DNA of 10,664 nt, taken from NCBI GenBank assembly GCA_902805495.1, contig CADCTH010000215.1:1-10664 (forward strand), given 5' to 3'. The notes under the pieces are model-generated. The model was not told where the DNA came from. It ran no database searches and saw only the letters and a program-made list of their open reading frames with translations. The DNA is from an uncultured Actinomycetospora sp. (GTDB lineage Bacteria > Actinomycetota > Actinomycetes > Mycobacteriales > Pseudonocardiaceae). Shown here in pieces: positions 6,826 through 10,664 of this stretch. The translations under genes were made by a program, and so were the position numbers. Within the stretch, counting starts at the first letter, position 1. Each line of letters starts with the position of its first letter.

Positions 6826-7251
6826 CTACGAGACGAGGTTGGTCCGGCAGCGGTTGAGCATGGCGCGCAGCGCGGCCTGCTCGTCGGGGTCGAAGCCGTC
6901 GACCATGCGCTGCTCGACGGCGTCGGCGCCCGGCCCGACGGTCGCGAGCAGCCGCCGCCCCTCGTCGGACAGGCCGATGAGCACGCGCCGGCCGTGGGCC
7001 GGGTCGGGCGTCCGGGTGATCCAGCGCCCGCGCTCGAGCGCGGCGAGGAGGTCGCCCATCGCCTGCGGGCTGACGAACGCGTTGCGCGCGAGCTCGGCCC
7101 CGGTCAGGCCCTCGCGGCGGGAGAGGACGGTGAGCGCCGTCCACTGCGGCACGGTGCAGCCGGTGGGCCGCAGCAGCTCGTCGAGGTGCGCGCGGACGGC
7201 GAGCTCGACCTGCTTGACCGCGTAGAGCAGCGTGGGTCCGGTCGCCGTCAT
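6826..7251 (-). CDS. MarR-family transcriptional regulator
   Basis: This 141-residue winged helix-turn-helix regulator has the usual MarR length and plan. Dimerisation helices flank the core at about 5-28 and 110-138. The DNA-binding region includes VPQWTALTVLSRREGLTGAELA (34-55) and the recognition helix FVSPQAMGDLLAALERGRWI (59-78). The wing is RTPDPAHGRRVLIGLSDEGRRLL (80-102), including the typical D-x-R-x-like turn followed by LTxxG-type residues. MarR proteins usually repress adjacent divergent genes and respond to small aromatic or acyl-CoA ligands; the effector here is unknown. I chose ATG 7251 because the conserved first helix begins just after it. An in-frame GTG at 7272 would add seven residues and cannot be excluded. 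The divergent enoyl-CoA hydratase operon is the likely target. Confidence 0.9.
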   Translation of the reverse strand: MTATGPTLLYAVKQVELAVRAHLDELLRPTGCTVPQWTALTVLSRREGLTGAELARNAFVSPQAMGDLLAALERGRWITRTPDPAHGRRVLIGLSDEGRRLLATVGPGADAVEQRMVDGFDPDEQAALRAMLNRCRTNLVS

Positions 7252-7287
7252 CGTCCCCACTCTTCCGCGCACACCGGACAGAGCTTA

Positions 7288-7306
7288 GTATCAAGCTTCC
7301 TGATAC
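7288..7306. promoter_or_regulatory. Inverted repeat GTATCA-N7-TGATAC, candidate MarR operator
   Basis: Perfect 6-bp arms (7288-7293 and 7301-7306) are separated by seven bases, with an AT-rich composition that stands out from its surroundings. The size and symmetry fit a MarR dimer site. Candidate -10 elements overlap or abut it in both directions: TAGTAT (7286-7291) for the plus-strand hydratase operon and TAAGCT (7287-7282 on the minus strand) for the MarR gene. One bound dimer could therefore repress both. The -35 elements are not convincing. Confidence 0.7.
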
Positions 7307-7334
7307 CGCGCGTGGGTCCCGCCACGTCGGGCAG

Positions 7335-7371
<37 letters not shown>

Positions 7372-7380
7372 GGAGTCGGA

Positions 7381-8175
7381 GTGAGCGAGCCCGCCGCCGT
7401 GGCGTCGTTGCTGCCCCGGTCGCTGACGCTGCACCGCGACGGCCCGGTGGCCGTGCTGCGGCTCGCGCGGCCGGCCAAGCGCAACGCGCTCGACGACCGC
7501 ACGGTCCTCGGCCTCGAGTCCTTCTTCTCGGCGCCCCCGCCCGACGTCCGGGCCGTCGTGCTCGACGCCGAGGGCGACCACTTCTGCGCCGGCCTCGACC
7601 TCGCGGAGCTCGGCGCCACCGACGCCGTCGCCGGGGTCGAGCACTCCCGCTTCTGGCACCGCGCCTTCGAGCGCATCGAGCGCGGCCGGCTGCCGGTCGT
7701 CTCCGTCCTCAAGGGCGCGGTGGTGGGCGGCGGGCTCGAGCTCGCGGCCGCGACCCACGTCCGCGTCGCCGAGCCAAGCACCTTCTACGCCCTGCCCGAG
7801 GGGCGCCACGGCCTGTTCGTCGGCGGCGGCGGGTCGGTCCGCATCCCACGCCTCATCGGCGTGCACCGGATGACCGACATGATGCTCACCGGCCGGGTCC
7901 TCGACGCCGAGGAGGGCCGGGAGCTCGGCATCGCCACCTACCTCACCGAGCCCGGGGGCGGCGCCGCGTTGGCCCTCGAGCTGGCCCACCGCATCGCCGA
8001 GAACCCGCCGGCGAGCACGTTCGCCGTCCTGCAGGCCCTGCCGCGCATCGCCGCGGCGAGCGACGACGACGGCTTCTTCCTGGAGGCCCTGATGGCCGCG
8101 ATCACCTCGAGCAGCCCCGAGGCCCAGCAACGGATGACGGCGTTCCTGGACGGGCGCGCGGGGAAGGTCCGCTGA
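7381..8175 (+). CDS. Enoyl-CoA hydratase/isomerase (crotonase) family protein
   Basis: This 264-residue protein has the usual crotonase length. Members act on CoA thioesters; true hydratases add water to trans-2-enoyl-CoA. The acyl-CoA core is seen at RPAKRNALDD (30-39), the first oxyanion-hole segment at DHFCAGLDLAEL (66-77) and the second at KGAVVGGGLELAAA (111-124). The two glutamates that act as catalytic acid and base in hydratases are both present: Glu120 (GGGLELA) and Glu140 (ALPEGRHGLFVGGG). Hydratase activity is therefore plausible, although many crotonases with other reactions keep one or both. The GTG start is supported by AAGGAG five nt upstream. The stop overlaps the acetoacetyl-CoA synthetase start by one base (TGATG), so the two are translationally linked. 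The MarR-type operator upstream suggests inducible expression. The exact substrate is unknown. Confidence 0.92.
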   Translation: MSEPAAVASLLPRSLTLHRDGPVAVLRLARPAKRNALDDRTVLGLESFFSAPPPDVRAVVLDAEGDHFCAGLDLAELGATDAVAGVEHSRFWHRAFERIERGRLPVVSVLKGAVVGGGLELAAATHVRVAEPSTFYALPEGRHGLFVGGGGSVRIPRLIGVHRMTDMMLTGRVLDAEEGRELGIATYLTEPGGGAALALELAHRIAENPPASTFAVLQALPRIAAASDDDGFFLEALMAAITSSSPEAQQRMTAFLDGRAGKVR

Positions 8176-10109
8176 TGGCTGCACCGACCGCGGGACCTCC
8201 CGAGGGCACGGTCACCGCCCGCTTCGTCGCCTGGCTCGCCGCCGAGCGGGACCTGCGGTTCGACGACTACGACGCCCTCCAGCGCTGGTCGGTCACCGAC
8301 CTCGACGGCTTCTGGTCGGCGGTCGCGGCGTTCTTCGCCGTCCCGTTCCACGACGCCCCGCAGGCGGTGCTCGCCCGGCGCGAGATGCCGGGGGCGGTGT
8401 GGTTCCCGGGTGCGACGCTCAACTACGCCGAGCGCGCCGTCGAGGGCCCGGCGGGCAGCGGCGACGACGACACCGTGCTCCTCGCCCACTCCCAGACCCG
8501 GGAGCCGCAGGAGTGGACCCGCCGCGACCTGCGCGACGCCGTCGCCCGCGCCCGCGCGGGCCTCGAGCGCCTCGGCGTGCGCGCCGGCGACCGGGTGGCC
8601 GCCTACGCCCCGAACATCCCCGAGACCGTGGTCGCCCACCTCGCCACGGCGAGCCTCGGGGCGGTGTGGGCCTCGTGCGCGCCCGAGTTCGGCGCGCGCA
8701 GCGTCATCGACCGCTTCGCCCAGATCGAGCCCACCGTGCTGCTCGCGGTCGGCGGGTACGTCTACGGCGACAAGCCGATCGACCGCACCGCCGAGGTCGC
8801 CGCCCTGCGCGCGGCGCTGCCGAGCGTGCGCCACGTCGTGGAGGTGCCCTACGGCCCGGGCTCCGTGCCCGACGCGCTCGCGTGGTCGGAGCTGCTCGAC
8901 GCCCCGGCCGAGCCGCGCTACGACCCGGTGCCGTTCGACCACCCGCTGAGCGTGCTGTTCTCGTCGGGCACCACCGGCAAGCCCAAGGCGATCGTGCACG
9001 GGCACGGCGGGATCACCGTCGAGCACCTCAAGAACCACGGTCTGGCGTGGGACGTCCAGCCCGGCGACCGCCTGCTGTGGTTCACCACGACCGCCTGGAT
9101 GATGTGGAACGCCCTGGTCTCGGGACTGCTCCACGGCGCCGCGCTGATCCTCGTCGACGGCAACCCGCTGCACCCCGACCTCGCGTGGCAGTGGCGCCTG
9201 GCCGCGCGGGCGGGGGCCACGCACTTCGGCACCTCCCCCGGCTTCCTCATGGCCTGCCGCGCCGAGGGCCTGCACCCGGCGCGCGACGCCGACCTGGGCC
9301 CGCTGCGCCAGATCTGCGTCGCCGGCAGCCCGCTGCCCCCCGAGGGCTACCGGTGGGTGGCCGCGGAGTTCGGGCCCGACGTCCTGCTGCTCGTCGGCAG
9401 CGGCGGCACCGACGTCTGCAGCGGCATCGTCCAGGGCGGCCCGTGGCAGGAGGTCGTCGAGGGCGAGATCTCCGGTCGCGAGCTGGGCGTCGACACCGCG
9501 GCGTTCGACGAGGACGGCCACGAGGTGGTCGGCGAGCGCGGCGAGCTGGTCATCCGGTCGCCCATGCCGTCGATGCCGCTGTTCTTCTGGGGCGACGACG
9601 ACGGCTCGCGGCTGCGCGCCGCCTACTTCGACACCTACCCGGGCGTGTGGCGCCACGGGGACTGGGTCCGGTTCTCCCCCTCCGGCTCGGTCGTGGTCTC
9701 GGGGCGCTCGGACGCGACGCTCAACCGCGGCGGGGTGCGCCTCGGCACCGCGGAGTTCTACGCCGTGGTCGAGGAGATGCCCGAGATCACCGACAGCCTC
9801 GTCGTGCACCTCGAGGACCCGGCGGGCGGACCCGGCGAGCTGCTGCTGTTCGTCGTGCCGGCGCCGGGCCACGCGGTGGACGACGCGCTCGTCGCCCGGG
9901 TGCGCGCCGAGCTGCGCACGGCGCTCTCGCCGCGCCACGTCCCCGACCGCGTCCTCGCGCTGCCCGCCGTGCCGCGCACCCGCACCGGCAAGAAGCTCGA
10001 GGTCCCGGCCAAGCGGATCCTGCTCGGCGCCGACCCCGACACCGTCGCGTCCCGCGATTCGCTGGTCGACCCGGCGGCCCTGGAGCCGTTCGTGGACGCG
10101 CGGGCATGA
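8175..10109 (+). CDS. Acetoacetyl-CoA synthetase (acetoacetate--CoA ligase)
   Basis: This 644-residue cytoplasmic adenylate-forming ligase (EC 6.2.1.16) should convert acetoacetate, ATP and CoA to acetoacetyl-CoA, AMP and pyrophosphate. Its length is near the ~650 aa of the family. The family-specific N-terminal signature is LRFDDYDALQRWSVTDLDGFW (27-47), followed by WFPGATLNYAE (76-86). ATP-binding motifs are LFSSGTTGKPKAIVHGHGG (261-279), TTTAWMMWN (304-312) and GSGGTDVCSGI (408-418). The hinge motif GRSDATLNRGGVRLGTAEFY lies at 510-529. The catalytic lysine is Lys606 in RTRTGKKLEVPAKRIL. The pattern separates it from acetyl-CoA synthetase. It overlaps the hydratase stop by one base, and its own stop overlaps an 18-codon reading frame leading to the dehydrogenase. 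The enzyme recovers acetoacetate released by breakdown of ketogenic compounds. Confidence 0.95.
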   Translation: MAAPTAGPPEGTVTARFVAWLAAERDLRFDDYDALQRWSVTDLDGFWSAVAAFFAVPFHDAPQAVLARREMPGAVWFPGATLNYAERAVEGPAGSGDDDTVLLAHSQTREPQEWTRRDLRDAVARARAGLERLGVRAGDRVAAYAPNIPETVVAHLATASLGAVWASCAPEFGARSVIDRFAQIEPTVLLAVGGYVYGDKPIDRTAEVAALRAALPSVRHVVEVPYGPGSVPDALAWSELLDAPAEPRYDPVPFDHPLSVLFSSGTTGKPKAIVHGHGGITVEHLKNHGLAWDVQPGDRLLWFTTTAWMMWNALVSGLLHGAALILVDGNPLHPDLAWQWRLAARAGATHFGTSPGFLMACRAEGLHPARDADLGPLRQICVAGSPLPPEGYRWVAAEFGPDVLLLVGSGGTDVCSGIVQGGPWQEVVEGEISGRELGVDTAAFDEDGHEVVGERGELVIRSPMPSMPLFFWGDDDGSRLRAAYFDTYPGVWRHGDWVRFSPSGSVVVSGRSDATLNRGGVRLGTAEFYAVVEEMPEITDSLVVHLEDPAGGPGELLLFVVPAPGHAVDDALVARVRAELRTALSPRHVPDRVLALPAVPRTRTGKKLEVPAKRILLGADPDTVASRDSLVDPAALEPFVDARA

Positions 10110-10162
10110 AGGCGGAGACGAAGCGTTCAGGGGAGCACGCCGATAGGGGAGCTCGACCATGA
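10106..10162 (+). CDS. 18-codon leader-type reading frame bridging two genes
   Basis: A small frame encoding 18 residues (beginning MKAETKRSGE) starts with an ATG that overlaps the acetoacetyl-CoA synthetase stop (ATGA, 10106-10109). It ends with a TGA that overlaps the dehydrogenase ATG (ATGA, 10159-10162). It contains no internal stop and fills the gap exactly. Ribosomes finishing the synthetase could reinitiate here and then again at the dehydrogenase. No conserved peptide is recognisable, and the dehydrogenase also has its own AGGGGAG site. It may be chance, so I treat it as a possible coupling element rather than a gene with a functional product. Confidence 0.35.
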   Translation: MKAETKRSGEHADRGARP

Positions 10163-10664
10163 AGATCGCGGTCGTCGGGACCGGGGTCATCGGCGCGAGC
10201 TGGGCGACGCTGTTCCTCGCCCACGGCCACGACGTCGTCGCCAGCGACCCCGCGCCGGGGGCCGAGGAGCGCCTGCGGGCGGCGGTCGGCGACGCGGTGG
10301 CGTTCACCGACGACCCCGCCGCGGCCGTCGCCGAGGCGGACTTCGTCCAGGAGAACGGCCCCGAGCGCCTCGACGTCAAGCACGCGCTGCTCGCCGGCCT
10401 CGACGGCGCGGCCCGGCCCGAGGTGGTGATCGCCAGCAGCTCGTCGATGCTGCGGCCCACCGACCTCGCCCGGGGCGCGCCCCGGCACCCCGAGCGGGTG
10501 CTCGTCGGGCACCCCTTCAACCCGCCCCACCTCGTCCCGCTCGTCGAGGTCGTGCCCGGCGAGGGGACGTCCCCCGCGGCCGTGGAGTCGGCGATGGCGG
10601 TGTACCGGTCGGTGGGGCGGACGCCGCTGCGCCTGCGCGCCGAGCTGCCGGGCCACCTCGCGAA
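10159..10664 (+). CDS. 3-hydroxyacyl-CoA / carnitine-type dehydrogenase, 3' end outside window
   Basis: The first 168 residues of an NAD-dependent dehydrogenase are present and the frame is open to the right edge; relatives have roughly 280-320 residues or more. The Rossmann nucleotide site is GTGVIGASW at 7-15, and Asp30 after the second strand favours NAD over NADP. The segment IASSSSML (91-98) holds the serine cluster near the substrate. GHPFNPPHLVPLVEVVPG at 117-134 carries His118 and Glu130, spaced twelve residues apart like the catalytic His-Glu pair of human 3-hydroxyacyl-CoA dehydrogenase. The HPFNPPHLVPLVEVV form is shared with L-carnitine dehydrogenase, L-gulonate 3-dehydrogenase/lambda-crystallin and 3-hydroxybutyryl-CoA dehydrogenase, and the missing C-terminal domain is needed to choose. 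The start ATG has AGGGGAG seven nt upstream. It continues the hydratase-synthetase operon. Confidence 0.9.
   Translation, partial: MKIAVVGTGVIGASWATLFLAHGHDVVASDPAPGAEERLRAAVGDAVAFTDDPAAAVAEADFVQENGPERLDVKHALLAGLDGAARPEVVIASSSSMLRPTDLARGAPRHPERVLVGHPFNPPHLVPLVEVVPGEGTSPAAVESAMAVYRSVGRTPLRLRAELPGHLA

Noticed and set aside
7938..10520. An 860-codon open frame antisense to acetoacetyl-CoA synthetase
   Set aside because: The composition (runs of Arg, Gly, His, Val) is that of a GC-rich antisense shadow, and the opposite strand encodes a motif-complete ligase.

Overview
This is a very GC-rich stretch with third-position G/C codon bias, GTG as well as ATG starts, short intergenic gaps and at least one start that looks leaderless. 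It suggests the chromosome of a high-GC actinobacterium; a member of the Pseudonocardiales is a guess from gene style only. I see no RNA genes, insertion sequences, CRISPR arrays or phage genes. It reads as an ordinary catabolic region with several uncommon details.

Layout. At 1-829 (+) is the 3' part of a gene for a protein built from a strict ten-residue repeat. It converges on a minus-strand block from 5846 down to 847: an MHS-type major facilitator transporter, an ethanolamine permease, and the large (EutB) and small (EutC) subunits of adenosylcobalamin-dependent ethanolamine ammonia-lyase. The permease, eutB and eutC are packed with overlapping or nearly touching stop and start codons. 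Divergent from this block, a PaaX-family repressor gene starts at 5947 (+). The ~100-bp space between it and the transporter holds a near-consensus promoter for the transporter, a leaderless-type -10 for the regulator, and two adjacent inverted repeats.

The PaaX gene converges on a MarR-family regulator (7251-6826, -). The MarR gene is divergent from a plus-strand operon: a crotonase-family enoyl-CoA hydratase, acetoacetyl-CoA synthetase, and the 5' part of a 3-hydroxyacyl-CoA/carnitine-dehydrogenase-like NAD enzyme that runs off the right edge. A perfect 6-7-6 inverted repeat between the MarR and hydratase genes is a good candidate MarR operator. An 11-triplet GAC/GAT run lies just upstream of the hydratase ribosome binding site.

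How the genes work together. The left block should import ethanolamine and cleave it to acetaldehyde and ammonia. No EutA reactivase, aldehyde dehydrogenase, EutR activator or microcompartment shell gene is in the window. The PaaX protein is the obvious candidate regulator of this block, which would be unusual for ethanolamine use. The right block handles short hydroxy/keto acids or their CoA esters and activates acetoacetate to acetoacetyl-CoA, under probable MarR control. If the truncated dehydrogenase is a carnitine-dehydrogenase type, the acetoacetate could come from a beta-keto acid cleavage enzyme (DUF849) encoded downstream; that is a prediction, not something seen here.
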